The translations under genes and the position numbers were made by a program. Positions 26,008 to 41,000 of a stretch of DNA of 64,000 nucleotides are shown here, piece after piece. The DNA comes from Hymenolepis diminuta (Eukaryota > Platyhelminthes > Cestoda > Cyclophyllidea > Hymenolepididae). The DNA is taken from the NCBI GenBank assembly GCA_900708905.1, contig CAADRB010000006.1:4174316-4238315 (forward strand), given 5' to 3'. Under the pieces are notes generated by a model. It did no database searches. It saw nothing but the letters and a program-made list of their open reading frames with translations, and was not told the origin of the DNA. The stretch's first letter is position 1, and the number at the start of each line of letters is the position of its first letter.

Positions 26008-29000
26008 ATGATCACTACAAATCCTGTAAGCATTTTATGGTTTTCATGAATCGGGCATAATCATTTATTTTATTCTTGTCATTCCATTAAGTTTTGGTTT
26101 TTTCATTTTATTGTGGATTTACGAAGGAATTTTACATGTTGTATTTTGATGTAGCGCAATTTTGGCTATCTTAGCTGTGTCCTCTTTCCGATTTTACTTA
26201 TTTGCCTGGTGTATTTTTACACCCATACTACGAAATTATTTATGACATTTCTTTCATCTGACATTCTCTTATATTTCAACTTACTCACTTATAATCTTTG
26301 GTCTAATATATTGCAAGCATCAAATATTATATTATTTCCATCATTTTTTCTAAGAATATAGTAATTATTCTCCTCTTTCATTTTTCTCCTTAACTTTTTA
26401 TCATGTTTCTTGAGTATTTTTGGAACAAAACTGATTTTTATGTTTTTTTTCATTAATTTGGGGTTCCATTCTTTCAGTTTCTTAGGTTGTTTCTAACTGA
26501 TTATTAATGTTATTTTGTTAAAAAACAACTTAAAATTTTCTCCTAGCGATTAATTTTCGCGTTACCTGGCCTATTTAACAAAAATTTGCAATTTTTTCAT
26601 TTGCTTTAAAATCTTGTTAATTCATTATGAATACCCCACTATTCAGTCTTCCTTGAATTTCACTTTGTCATACTTTTGACTATAGCTGTGCTCATAGTTG
26701 ATTATGAGTTCACTTCTGCTACAAATATTATAACCCACGCTTTTTTCTGATGGTGCCAAATTTAGCCAATATTAGTTAATCATCCCTGGGTTATTATAAT
26801 TAGACTTCTGTCTCAGACGTTTCATTGTTTTCCTATGTATTCATATAACTCCCTAGAATAAAGAGCTGTTCTTGTTATTTAGGTATATAACTTATCCTCT
26901 TTCTGTATATTCAATTGTGTTTTCTGCTTTTTAGCAAATAGATCCAGACACACTGTACGATGTTAACGAGAGAATCGGACGTGGTGCCTTCGGTGAGGTC
27001 TTCAAGGGTGTGGACAAGAGGACCCGACGTCCAGTTGCCATCAAACGCATAGATTTAGAAGAAGCCTTGGATGAACTGGAAGATATTCAACAGGAAATCA
27101 ATATCCTCTCTCAATGTGACAGTATCTACATCACAAAGTACTATGGATCCTACCTTAAAGGCACAAAACTCTGGATAATTATGGAGTTTATGGGTGGCGG
27201 ATCGGCTCTAGAAATCCGTAAAGCGGTCAAAATTGAGGAACCCTATATCGCTACGATTCTACATGAAGTCCTAATGGGTCTTTCTTACCTGCACAGTGAG
27301 GGAAAACTACATCGAGATGTCAAAGGTTCGTCTCTCTTTCTTGTTTGACGTTAAGTTTATAAGCATAAGTGAATGTGTGTTGCCATATTTGTGATGAGCG
27401 TTTTTTGGTAGGATGATTGTCTGTCGTACTGGTGCCGATCTTGAATTTGTGCTTAATTATTTCCTGCACTGAAACGTCATGCAAATAGACTGACAGGTAG
27501 GTCGTCTTTTTGTCTTCTCAAGTGTGATTTCCTGGGGGGGTGATCCCCCGGGACGTTTGCAGCGCCTGTACTATAGTCTAGTCGATATAGCCCTCCTCCT
27601 CTTACGTCATATACCTGTTTGGCTAAGATCACCCACTATGAGAAACATGCTTCATAGGCACAGATCTACGGAAGTATATTGCTGCATGTTGTTGCCAAAT
27701 CCCTAATATGCTGCTGCTGTTATTGTATCGTCTTGTTTATCATTTTTCACATTGCGTGTGTGAAAATAGCTCCACAGAAAAGTCTGACTCAGCAAGGAAT
27801 GTGTGCATGCTCTGTTGGAGATAGTAAATGTGAATTTAATTATCCTTTCTCTCGGTGGTTAGAGCTGGGTTATGTCTGCTTATAATTGATAACTACTTAA
27901 AAAACGCATATATACATCAGGGAAAATGAATTGGGAAGGAACTGTGTTGTGATTCACTTCCTAATCAACATGTGTAAAAGGATTATACATTTAGATCTTT
28001 AGCTTTTCTTTCTGTTAACAGCTTTGATTTGTAAATATGAGTTGTCTGTAATCTGAGTCGCTGAATAGGTAGTCTAAATTTACTCGTTTACGTGTAAAGT
28101 CCATTTGGAGAGAAGGTCGTGTCATATATGCGATTTGCACATGACTTTCAATATAATAATAATTGTTTGGGTAGAAGAAGGGAGGAAAGATTTCAGTCCT
28201 GACAAATGTTGACTTTCAAGAACTGCGGTTTAAAAGATTTGACGGCACTTCCATTTTTCCTATTATAAGGTCGCTGGGTGATTTACGCTACGGACTCTTT
28301 TTAATTTTGACGCGTTAATATGTCATTAGTGCTATCCATTGCAAGTTGAAAGTTTTACAATTGTTTGTCTAAACTTGTATGAATATTTGGTTCGGAGTTA
28401 AGGTAAATGGTAAAGGGGAAGGAGGAGTTGGAGAATCTCGAGCTCCCGAATACTCTATTTCAGTTCTTACTTCGGTCATTAAATCTTAGCGTCATTGTCG
28501 TAACAATGGTCTATCGGACTAGGAAGTCTGTCATTGATAGTGATCGATCCGCCTTTTTTCTCATTCCGCATTCATTTGTGAAAAGTCGACGACTTTGAGA
28601 TTCCACAATTGGTAATTTCCCTTTTAAGCACACTTTTCACCTGCTGTTGATGTTAAGCATTAAGGATAATGGATTTCCTTGTAAGATTCTTTTTTCATCG
28701 GATTCCTGCTTGGCACCCGCCTAACTTTGGCTAAGTCAATCTTTTGTGCTCAGAGTTTCAGATTTGTTCTTTTTTTCCGTTGATGGGATTTCATTTTGAC
28801 CAATGCATCTTTTTCTTGGTCTTGCTCTAATTTTCTCTCACTAGACACCCTCAGACAAGGTAAGAAAATGCTTTTTTAGTTCGCATACAAAGTTTTAAGT
28901 GTACTGAAGAAGTACCGTAGTTCAAACTTCCTCATGAATAAAATATATTTAATCCCTATAGAAATTTTGGTTGTAATACAAACGAAAAAAACACAAAGTA

Positions 29001-32000
29001 GTTAGAATGAATCTAGATTGTTGGCAATTTATGCACATCATCGAATTTAATTTAGACCAGCTTGAAATTTACTTCTATGCGTTATTGTGAACATTTGTAT
29101 TAATGCTTTGAAGGGCTGATAAAGACTAATTGGATTCATTTGCTAACACAAACCTAGTACCATTAGTCTTTTAGGGTAGCTGATGCCCCACCGTAATAGG
29201 TACTTTTCATATTTCAAATTAGCAAATTCATGCGCACTCAATTTTCGTTAATATTTTAAATTTCACAATGTTTTATATAGTCTAGAAATATATATTTGCT
29301 TCTGATCGTGCGCACTGGGCTGATGGCGTTGTGGCCAATATGCCTGTTTGTCATGTGTCAAAGGTTAGGGTTTTGACATATTCATCGACATCTTGTGAAA
29401 TTTTTAATTAAGCCAATGACGTAGTGATTATGTTCGTTTCTGTTAAGTCGATGTCTTTATGTATTAGAATCTAACGAAGCGACTTCAGTGATATCTCTCT
29501 TTTTGATGCGTGAAGTGTGGTCGCATTAACTTGAAGGCACGTATCTAGATCATGATATCTTCTCTGTGTGCTCAAATGAGAAACCGATAACCATGACCTA
29601 CTGTCACCAGGTAAACGCTTTTTTAAGGAAAGGACAATGCACACACTGTAAGCAGTCTTCATGTCCGCTTGTCATCCTTATCATCAATACCATGAATGTG
29701 TGTTACATTATCGATATTTTGGAGGGTCAGATATCTGCTCGGAGGTCATGATTTTGTTATTGTTATTTATTATAATCCATGCCAATGAGAAATCATTTAT
29801 AAGATTTAATCATGTAGCCAAGTGGTCCAGTAAGGGATAATACGGAGATCGATCGGCACTATATAATAAAATCAGGATGCCAAAAGTCCAACTTTTTCTG
29901 ATATCTGAAGGTCTTGATTTTTCAACTCTCTCAAAAGAGACATAATTGACCTTGTAATATCCAAATGTTCACCAAGCTGAATATTCGGAATTTGTTCCCT
30001 GGATTTCTGAGTGAGTATAAGTCTGCAATATTCGATTCTTTTTAACCGGTTGATTTGTTTTCGTGATTTACCATGGTACATTTTGATTCATTTGTATCTT
30101 TTCAAATTAATGGGCAAGTAAATTAGACTAGCCAAGGCATTTTTGAATATAGCAGAGTTTTTTCAAGTGAATTAGAGATCGCGGTCCATTTCCAATACAC
30201 AACAGTCATTTACATTTGTTAAACTGGTCAGGGAATTTTTCACCAGGATGCTACTCCTTTACTCAAAATGAATAATTGAATTTAATACTTTTAGATCTCA
30301 TTTATTTTCTATTCTTGCTCTTTTAAATAAGTCAGACAAAGTTGCCGGCTAGAATATGTGTGCCAAGTTTCAATAGACGCACACACAATAACTTTGCACA
30401 TCCACGGACACAAACAATATGAAACACTCAGCCAGTCGATCAGTCACATAGGGATAGAGATGGCTTGTGGGGGCGAGGGGCGGGGGGCTGATAGTGCTGG
30501 TAAGTGTTGCTGTGTGCATATGATTATGAATGTGGCCGATCCATACGTATATACACTTTCGTGTATGTTTGTTTGTATACAAACATTCTTTTAATTCATC
30601 ATCAGATATATGTTCACTGCAAAATCTTCTCCTCTGGTGTTTTGTTTGTTCGATTTCTCGTTTCTCATTAGCGTTTTGAATAAGCTGGCCAGAGGGAGCA
30701 ATACTTACTGTTCAATTATGCAACCGAGAAAGGAGAAAGGACTTCATTATAACCCTTTTCGTCCCTGGAGAAATGCGAGCCATCATGACTATGCGTCGGC
30801 ACGCTATTATATTGTTATTACAAGACTATTTGAATGAGTGAGTGAGTGTATGTGTTTATTCTTACCCTACCTCCATCTACTGAAATTTCCGTTATAAGTA
30901 GTATCATACTAACTGTCTTTCCTTCCCTTTCGCTCTAGCCGCAAATATCCTACTCTCAGACAAGGGTGAAGTAAAACTAGCTGATTTTGGAGTGGCTGGA
31001 CAGTTGACAAAGACAACAAAAAAGCGAGTGACGTTTGTTGGAACACCCTTTTGGATGGCACCGGAAGTTATCAAGCTCTCTTCTTATGATTACAAGGTTC
31101 GTATTCCCATTAATAATCAGTAGCAGTAAGAAAAAAATTTTTCCTAGACCTTTTAATTCGGGGACTTCGAATTGTCTGATTTTTGGGGCATGACGTTTCT
31201 TTTACGTTAAACTTTTGTGTGACGGACGTAAGTCATTTGGACTTCTTCTTTGAAATGTTAGTAGCTTTCTTTCACACGCTTTAAAGCTAATAATTTAAGT
31301 TTTTTTCCAATTTTCAATAAAGTTTAACTATTCCCTCCAAATAACCGATTTTCAATTTTTAAAATAAATTTTCACCTCTATTCTTGTACAATCATCCTGT
31401 TATTGACTTTTTATTACACACTCTTCTGAAACAATTTTTACTCGTTAATGCTCAAATAAATGCGACGGTTGACCGATAAGACGATCACACGCTTTAGTCT
31501 GTGTCTAAGATCTACATTAGCTTATCAGCAGTCATAGTTAGGGTCGACTTAAAATCTTATTAATTTAAGACATTAACGTTGGGAGATGTTATGTCGTCCG
31601 TAACGTATTGGGATCTGCCCTCCAAGATCCAGAAATCTTGACTAGATTACAACTTAATATACTACAAGCTGGTGCAAGTGGGAGGTCAATTGTACTCATG
31701 TAGTGGTATCTAGAAGAGAGTTTTTATAGTGGCCTGTATACTACAAGAATTAGTTATGCATTAATGGAATAATTCCAGTCACCTGTATGAAAGCGACTGA
31801 GAAGCCACTCAAATTTATTTACAAAAGTTCGCGAAGTATATATGTGCAGGTGGTTTAGTTTAGTCCGAAGTCATGATTTCAATGTCCATCGTTGCACACT
31901 CAGTTGGTGGAATGGCTGACCGTATTAGTTAAAATTGGCTAATAAAGGAGGTGGCAGAAATAGTTTCTCACTGTTTCAGCTCCATTATGCTACCACTCTA

Positions 32001-35000
32001 CTAGAGACGAGTCTTGGATGACGAGAGTTAAGAAGTATATACAAGTGCATTTTCGTTGAACGTTGTTGCTTGTGTCTAACCTAATCATGTCGGAACTCTA
32101 CGTGAATAATGACAGCAGGAGAGTGGTTGTTAAGATTCGAAGTTTCTTAAAAGTTGATAGTTTTAGACAGTCGATTGACCTCTTTAAGTTGTTTTATTTC
32201 ATACGTACTTCTTCCCTTGTATGATTCATCATTATATGCAACATGCACGCGGGTTAATTTAGGTCAAGGTGCACAGTGGAATTCTCGATAGATTAGCATA
32301 ATGATCAGTGGAACACGATTTAAAGTCCTTTCTCTCCGGATGCAAATAGGAAGTTCAATGAAATCACAGATGTGCTGTTTAATCTAAATTTGACGCAATG
32401 ATTAAAATTTAAGCGCACACATTCTCCTGCAATTTCTTTATCATAATTAAAGCGTCACGAATTTGACTTCACCGTTTGATTTACATTTGAACAGAGTTAC
32501 GTCAATGTTTGTTACACTTCTTTCGTTCTGTCTCATCGTTGTGATTGGCCACTTCTCAACTGTTCAAATATCTTAAATACAATTGATTTGGTTTGGAAAG
32601 GAGTCGTCCGTCTAAGATATGGAGGATTGGTGAGAAAGCGATAAACTACAATGGTTATTTTGAAAAGCCGGTGTTAAGATATGTATACCTAGGTTTACTT
32701 AAGACTGCAATGATTTTGCATGCATCTTTGTGAAAAATATCAAATTATATTTCTTCGGCGTTATATGCAGGGTTGTTTCAATTGAGGCACAAGTTGTCAT
32801 GTTGTAACTTTTAGATGAAAACAAAAGACAATGCTTAAGTTTGTAATTTGGCGATGTCTAACAAGTCATAAGTCATGGAATTGGTGCACATTCGGTTATT
32901 TGAATGACCAGTCGCAATAGTTAATCAGGTCTTGAGTGCTCGAGTTTTTCATTTAGAGGTTCTTTAGTGCTACTTTACCGCGCAAGCTGATTGTTTGAAA
33001 AAAATTTGTTTCAACGGATGTGAGAATTATTTTGATTATGCAATTGTTGTAATTCTAAATAATGATTGCGTTTTCTCCTGTGATTCAAGTCCACTTTGTT
33101 GTTTAGAGTTGAGTGGTGAAAATATTGTTACAAACTTGTTTATTAGACCAAAATAATTTTTTTTTCTCTAGGTACATGACAATTTTATCTCCTGTTTTAA
33201 TTAACTCTCAAACCTCTTAGGATCTTTGCCGACTGACTTGTTTTTTCTCTCTCCCGGCTTTAAACATAGCTATTGTCATTGTTATTGTTGGCTGGTATAT
33301 AATTACGTCAACGCTGAGGGGTAGCCAATTTCGGCCATATTTATTTTTTAAGAAGATTATTGAATATATTTCCAGTTCTTCGTTTGTGTTTAGTGGAGCA
33401 TTGGTATGGCCTGAAATTAGAAATATGCAGTTCTATGTAATTGAGATATCCATCTGATAAATGCATCTAACTTTGCTTTTTTTACCTTCCTTCTGAGAAA
33501 CAGTGGTATTGCTCGTGGAGTTATGAAATCGTTGAAATTTCAATCGGGGTTCCACTTTCGTTGTAGTAATTTCTTGTTATTCAAGGATTTGGTGTTGCCG
33601 TTGAAATTTTCTAAATGCTTTAATATGCTGTTTAGTCAATCTTAATATTTGCAACGGTCAATAGCACATAGATGAAATCATGACTATTTGAAAGAGCGAA
33701 TAACATTGTATATTGCATTTATAACTGTGAAGGGAACAATTTTACTTGCAAGGTTTTTAAGTCGTTGGTGAGCTTCAGATTAAAGCAGACCCATTCAATT
33801 GTACTAATTTCTACTTCATCTCCTTGTACGTTATGAATTACTTTTCGTACTAGTCTAATCAACTTCTTCAATGATCTACTATTCCCTCCTTTTGTATTAA
33901 GTTAATTCCTAATGTAAAATGCATGTCTTACCATACAGATGAGTGCTAATGAGACTTAGACCTTTAATTAGCGTTCTAGTCTCCTATTTCTTGCATTTAT
34001 TTCTTATTAGAGTTTATTTGGAATGATCTCTAGCAGTTTCTGCTATTTAAAAAAATCTTCATAGCTACTCTCAACTAGCCGCTCCTAACTATCAGAAGAA
34101 CCAGATACATTAAAATTGAATGGTGGATCTGCCAATCTTATTACTACGATCTACGGCAAAGCACAAAAATTTTCAAGTTTAATCGGTTGGTCAATAATCT
34201 CCGAATATCTCTGACATGAACACATTTGAGAACAGGAGAAGCTCAATCATACTCAAGTCGCCGTATTTCTAAGGGACTTTTTCATGGGGTTCGACACTGA
34301 TAACTCGGATACCACAATCAACAATCTCGAATCTTTTTCTCTCCCTCAGAGGAAAGGAAAACTCGAGAAAAAGTGCTGCTTATTCTACGAATTTAATTCG
34401 TTTAAATAAAAGAGGTTGCATCCAAGATATGAGTTGGGCATGGGGTTACAGGTTTTTCAGTATAGCATTTACTGTGTGAGTATGAGAAGAACAAGTTGGA
34501 GAAATTTCAGACACCAAACTACAATTTTTTCATAGTTCCAGTTGCTCCTTTGTCTCCTCTCCCTCCCCCCCTCCCTTTTTTTTTAAATTTCCAGATTGTT
34601 CGGCCGGAAGTGATTGTTAGTTTTTAGGATAGATTTGCTTTCATTTACTTCCTCTTGATCTCATCCAATTCATCTTATTGCAGAAGAAACCATACATATA
34701 AATCGAAAAATTTCCAAAGTTTCGTAGATGTATAAGCTGGCGATATTTTTATTTTGGTGGGCAAAATAGCAATATGGTGATTGGCAGCATGATTTTGTAA
34801 TATTTATAACAATTTACATTCTAACGCACTCATATGTCTCATTGCTTAAGAGATGCTGACATTCAGAGTATCTGATTTCACCTTATTTCTATTAATCAAA
34901 TCTCTAAGGAATTCACCCAATCTGCTCTGGTTACTAAAAAATATTCCATTTTATATTAGATTTCACCTGTGAGTCACCTTGTTGAGACTGTAGAAGGAAT

Positions 35001-38000
35001 AGTAGGTGATAGTTTATTATCTAGGAAACCACGCAGTCTAGCTGAGCTATCACTCCTTTAATTTCTTTTGATCCCCACCACACAAAAAGATGGAGTAAAT
35101 AGAGATTCTTGGTTATCCTATCATTATGGTAACGGTTGTATTTTCATAATAAGGAAACCATCTTTTACAGATCTTTTGTCTTCTTCTTACCTGGTCTTAG
35201 CAACTATATTTCTGTGGGTTCCTAGCAATACCGTAGTGGCAATCTAAGTTATGTTTGAATACAAAGGTTTTAAAATGTGATGCTTCACAAGGCAATAATT
35301 GCGATATCCTCTCAACTCAATTTCTGTTTGCTTTATTGACTTAAGATACTTTATGTTAAATAAATATATCCCACATCAGTGGGTTACTTTTGCATGTACG
35401 TCTACTTTCGGTAGGAAAATTTTCAATACTCCTTTATTAGTTCTTGATTTCGTTTAATATTTTCCTTTCGTGATGGCGAGTATTATCTTTCATGCCTTTT
35501 CCCGGGCTTGGTAACAGCCTTAGTTTTCTTTAACTTGTCTTTGTCTGTCTTGAAAGAAGCCTTGATTTAGCTTGCATACTTGGGCGAAATATTCCTGTGT
35601 TTGATTGTCTGCTGTTTGACATTTTCTTTTTAGATCAGACGACTAAACTAATCACAGTACTGCTTCGTATATTATTAATGTTTTCCTAGAATCATATATT
35701 TCATCTAACTAGTCGTGGGAGTGGTCATTAAGTGACTGCTTATTTGCCAATTTGTTTTGACTATACACTTGAACAATACAGTATCATTTGCTGAGGTCTA
35801 CAGTCTGAAATTATGACCTTTGTGAGCTATTCTTAGCCCTCCACCCTATTAGATGACTAGATGTGCCTGACTTTAGATTTAACGGAAAGGAATACATCGT
35901 TAAACGGATGGTGGTGTATAGGTGGGGTAGGGGTTAACGTACTTGCCTGTGAAGTCAGGCCATGGGTTTGATATCCATTGGTGCATACGCATTTAATTGA
36001 AAGTCCTACCGTACTGTTAAATATGATTAATTAATGGAGAACTCCTACATGCTCCCCCTTCCTCCATGGTGAATGTCGGAAAAGTGCATTTCTAAGGAAA
36101 CCTGGGAGTTATTAACTGGTTGATAGAAATTCACTCTGAAGTAATCATTCTACAGCACCTATCTTTGTCTGAGGGGTGGCATTCTATCGACCTTCCTTTG
36201 ATAAACGTTAATCAGTGTGATTTCATTCTGCTTCATTGGGCACTGCATTTTCTGTAACCTCTAACTTGACAGAACTGCAAGTAGACCACTACACCTCCAG
36301 CGTGATTAGTATATTTGTTCTACTGTTCTATTGAAATAATTGGATCTTTCGTAATTTTCTCTAAATATGTTAAATATTTCTCCTCAGATCTATGTCTTGA
36401 CTCCGACTGCTGATCTTTTAATAATAATAATGAGATCCAAAACTCTGTGCAAATGACTTAAACCACCATTAATAGATATGCGGCCATAAATTGAGCTACG
36501 TGTGTTTTGAAGAATGAATCAATATTCGTTTCCAAAATTTTTATTTAAATCATTACTAAGCCATGAAACCTAACTTATCTCGTCCTCATAGTGACACTTA
36601 ATTCTATCGTGACCCAAAGTTACCGTAGAAACATCTTGTGTCCTCAAATGGTTTTTTTTAATTGACGGAATTAGCTAATTCAGCAGAATTTGAATGAGCA
36701 TTACTTGGCCCTGCGGTGACCTCAAACTCATCGCAGCGATATCCGAAATCATTCCCTCTATTTACTCTACCTTCCTTTTCTTTGAAACGATATGAAGTCC
36801 TTCCTATGTAAAACTCAAAAACCTTTCTACCAACTCAACGGTTACCGACCCTTACGTCTTTCTCACCCTCATCTGTCTTGAATCTTCATTGTAGTTAAAC
36901 CTTTGGTCTACACAATCCTTATGTTCTACTTTTCGACCTGTCGATTGTTGTTGTTAACTGTCAGCCCTAGTGACAAATTCAACAATGTGATACCGGTCTT
37001 ATAAATTATTGCGCTTTCAAATGTATGCTGTATGTCGTTATGAATTTAAACAAATCTGAGGTTCTTCAATAGCCTTTCAAGAGGTGTACTGACGGACATC
37101 TTCATGCCCCTCTTTATAACATTAAAACAAATTTTAAGGTTGTGTATACTCTAGAAGTATGGGAATAAGGTATCTTTAATCGGTTGTTATAAGGTATATG
37201 TATATTGGTGGATTTCAAAACGATGAATATATTGCGAATACTAACGCAATATCAACGGGGCATTACTATTTAGGCTCAAAGCCGTAGTGATGTACTAGAC
37301 TTATCCAGTTTCAACAAGTATATGTGGGCCTTAACAGTACTTCCACTCCTCTATGTGGCCTTCATGTCAACTATGTTCTTGTTGATCAGAGAAGTGAATG
37401 TTTACAGGATCATGATATAAATTAATCACTTCAGAGTCACCAATTTGTAGGTTTAATCACTAAAGCCTGGCATTTAGCAACAGTAAATGACGGTTTACGC
37501 TGAGGATTCAAGAGAATAAGAGGGGGAGATGAGAAGAAAGCGGTAAATGACAAACATGTGTCTCCCTTTATATAGTTTAATTGAAACCGGTAACATAAAC
37601 AGATGGAATGGTTCTGGGCATCGCTGGCAGCTCTCATTCAAGCACTACTTAATTGGCTTATCCCGTCAGTCAAAATAAACTACTTGGAGACACACAATGA
37701 TTTTCTACGGGGAACTTGAGTTTGTAGCAGGGTCAAATATCTCAACCACCAGTGTGAAATCGAGATAATTAGGTCTCAGAGATTGGTGATAACCTAGATA
37801 AAAATTTTGGAAACGCACAGGGATTCATCCTTCAAATGCATTGTGAAAATCAAATTTCGAGCTACGGCCTGGTGACCACCTCCAGGCATGGTAATAAAGC
37901 GGTAGACTAGATTGGTTCGATTTAACATAGTCTTGTTTCATCTTATTATAGGCGGACATTTGGTCGTTGGGAATAACAGCGATCGAGTTGGCAGAGGGTG

Positions 38001-41000
38001 CACCACCGCATTCGGATGTGCATCCTATGCGTGTTCTCCTCGACATTCCGAGCAATCCTCCGCCTAAACTCCCCGAACGCTACTCTACAAACTTCCGAGA
38101 TTTCGTCCAGTGCTGTCTTGTGCGCTCCCCCGAAAACGTAAGTCACCTTTATTCATTCATTGAATGCTAATTTTTGATCTACTTAAATTATTACGAAGTG
38201 ACGAAGTTATGCAAGCGGAGTGTATTGCGTTCTGCAAGAATCGAGCACTCGCAAGAACGGTCCACTTGGCTGTGTATTTATGTCGTTAAAAAGCACGTCC
38301 TATTGATGGTATATTAAGCTCTGCTCTCATTGAAATTCTAAGGCCAGTTTAAGGGAAGCATTTTTGAGTCAGTCACTTTTATGATCTTTAGGAACTGGAA
38401 ACTCACATTCACATCTTCCTTTTGCGAGGATTTACTGTTTCGGGTATTGTATTTGCACCTGTGGATGTCGAGCCTATAATATCTGAAATGGCAGACATTC
38501 GTGGCAGTTGTAGAGGGGATTTCTCTCTTTTTGACTTTTTATTCTAGTTCCTAAGCGCTAGCATGAATCCTTTCAATTATCAGCGAGCAAATAAGATAGT
38601 CCTCAATGCATTTTTTCTTAGCGTTTTGTGATAATGAGACCATTCTGTTTGTTCATTTCTTAACCTAATTGCCAGATTTCAACCCTCGTACTGCAGTTAA
38701 AAGACGTCAAGGCATACCATTCCCATGATATGTTAAGAGTGTAAACAATTTAGTAAATTGGGTCTCTCCGTTGTTTTTAGGTCTACTTGTAATTTTGAAT
38801 TAATGCACATTCAACATTTTCTATACCCTTTTTATATTTATCATTATTCGTAATTGAATTCATTATATCAGCAATGAGCTGATCAATAACTCCAAAAACT
38901 CCTTCCCTAATTAGATATTCATACTAAGAATTTATAAAAATCACATCCCTTTCCTCCTCCTAGACTTTAGGCGCAAGACAGAATACAATTCCACTAAATT
39001 TGGCTTACCTATTAAGTAACTATTTGTGTTTTATGCATTGTCCATTATTTCCGTATTTAGTTCTACGTTCAGCGTGCGTGTATTTTTTGCACTGTAATGT
39101 CAGGCTAAATTAAACTTCCCTTCTTTTCGTACGTCTTAGTTTACTTCTTGTTTTATGCGTATAGTTAAAGGTATTCTACCGACAGGGTCAATAGGAAAGT
39201 TAATATTAGTAGTCATGAATAAGAATATACATTGGTTAATGCCTGTACTAGTAGTATAAAGCGTCACTTAGATGAAACTAGTTATAAAACACTAAATAGT
39301 AGTGAATTTCGATCTGATTAGAATATTTTCTCAATGAAGAGGACTACAGTTTTACTTTCATTAAAATATTAGTGATTGTGAACTTAGAGGTCACATGTTC
39401 AATCCTCATCAGTCCACATCCAGTAGCAGAGCTCGAGTTTCTCTCCATGAAAACTTCATGAAACCACTCTTATGTTTAAGATGAGGGTTAGAAAACACTC
39501 TCCTATGTGGTAATGGTTAATTCTGGTCAACAAGAGGAGTGACAGAACGTTTCCCATTAGAGCGTTACTAGAAGCAAGGAACTCGATCTTGATCTTGGTC
39601 ATTACGCTGTTCAGGATAGGGTATGTGTAGTTAATACCATACAATTTTCGAATGTTAAGATTATTTTATTTAATTCTTGTACTTTCTTTATGTATCAAAA
39701 TTGTGAATGACATTCTGATATATGACAGTCTAATCATTCCTGTCTATTCAGAACTCGATATTGAGGACTTCACTGATTTGATTTCTATGATAAAGTACTC
39801 TTATCGCAAACTTCCTTCGCATCTTGCTTCATGCTTCTTATCCATCATTTTATTGATGTGTTCTTTCTAACCCATGCAAGCTGGTGAGGTAAAGTAACTT
39901 AACATATCGTCGTCACTTGTGTGCGTGTAGTATATTAGTCACGTGTTATCGTGGCATTTCTATGTATGCGCACATGCAAAGGGAGAAATTTGTGACCCTT
40001 TCGGCGAAATTTCCTTCCACGGGCTAGACGGCTAGCCAAGTCTAGACTTGCCAACATACACATCTGTCTGCGCCGATTCACTTTGTCTGTTGACGTGTTT
40101 AAGCCTAGTTGCTGTCTAAGTAATTGTCTTCTTTATTCGGTATTTCCAAAATCAGAAAGCAGCTCCGGTTATTCATTTTCTTCAGCCACTCTAGCTGAAA
40201 AGCGAAACAGACAGTTAGGTAGTCTTAAGTCTCCCCTAAACAGGCAAGATCCTGTTAGGAGTTATGTCTGCGTCTGTTCACTTTCATTAATAACATATCT
40301 GAGCTATGGAGCTATTTACGCGTGTATTACGTTGCGGTTTCTTTCAATGTCATAAACTCATTTGACGGCAGTGTTATCATCTCCGTTGCTGTCTTTAAAG
40401 GAGAGCTCTCAGTTGGATTAACCTTTGTCCTCTCCCCATATTTTGCCAAAATAGATGAGTAGACAATTAAACAGACGTTAGACAACCATAAAATATATAA
40501 TCGAATTTGCCCGTCACTCTTTTGCTGTGTTTGTATGTAATCCTCTTTCCTAAATGCTGTGTCTGAGTTCCGTCTGTATGCTCAGTCGAGTGAGTGTGTA
40601 TTTTATAACTATCTCATCAATTCACTAACTGACAGATCGGAAGTGACGATATCTCTACTGCTCCTAACACGTCCCCCGCTCATTTTTTGTCAAAATGGAG
40701 GAGTAGTCAGTTAGAAAGCCCTAGGTAAACGTCAAACAACGGTAAAGTGCATTACCAAATCTATCATTCTGTCTCTTCTTATGTCTTTCTGTCACCGTCT
40801 CGCAGTATTTTGATGTATCTACGTCTAGGTAAATGCGTTTTTTTTTGCGCTTTTCTCTTTCTCCTTCAAACAACTGAATTGTCAACAGAGCACACGATTA
40901 ATGGAAAGTCCTTAGTTCGATTACTCATCCTCCTTCATTCATATAACCAAATAGAGCACGTAACTGAATCTTTCAGTTGGTCTCTTGTTATGTCTGCGGC

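Noticed and set aside
29872..30081. 69-codon ATG frame antisense in a kinase intron
   Set aside because: Basic, coiled-looking and with a fair start context, but too short and unrecognised to call a nested gene.
35940..35980. Possible tRNA gene (A-box and B-box strings)
   Set aside because: The acceptor and anticodon stems do not form. The same strings recur in other copies with a non-tRNA body, so a SINE-like element explains them.
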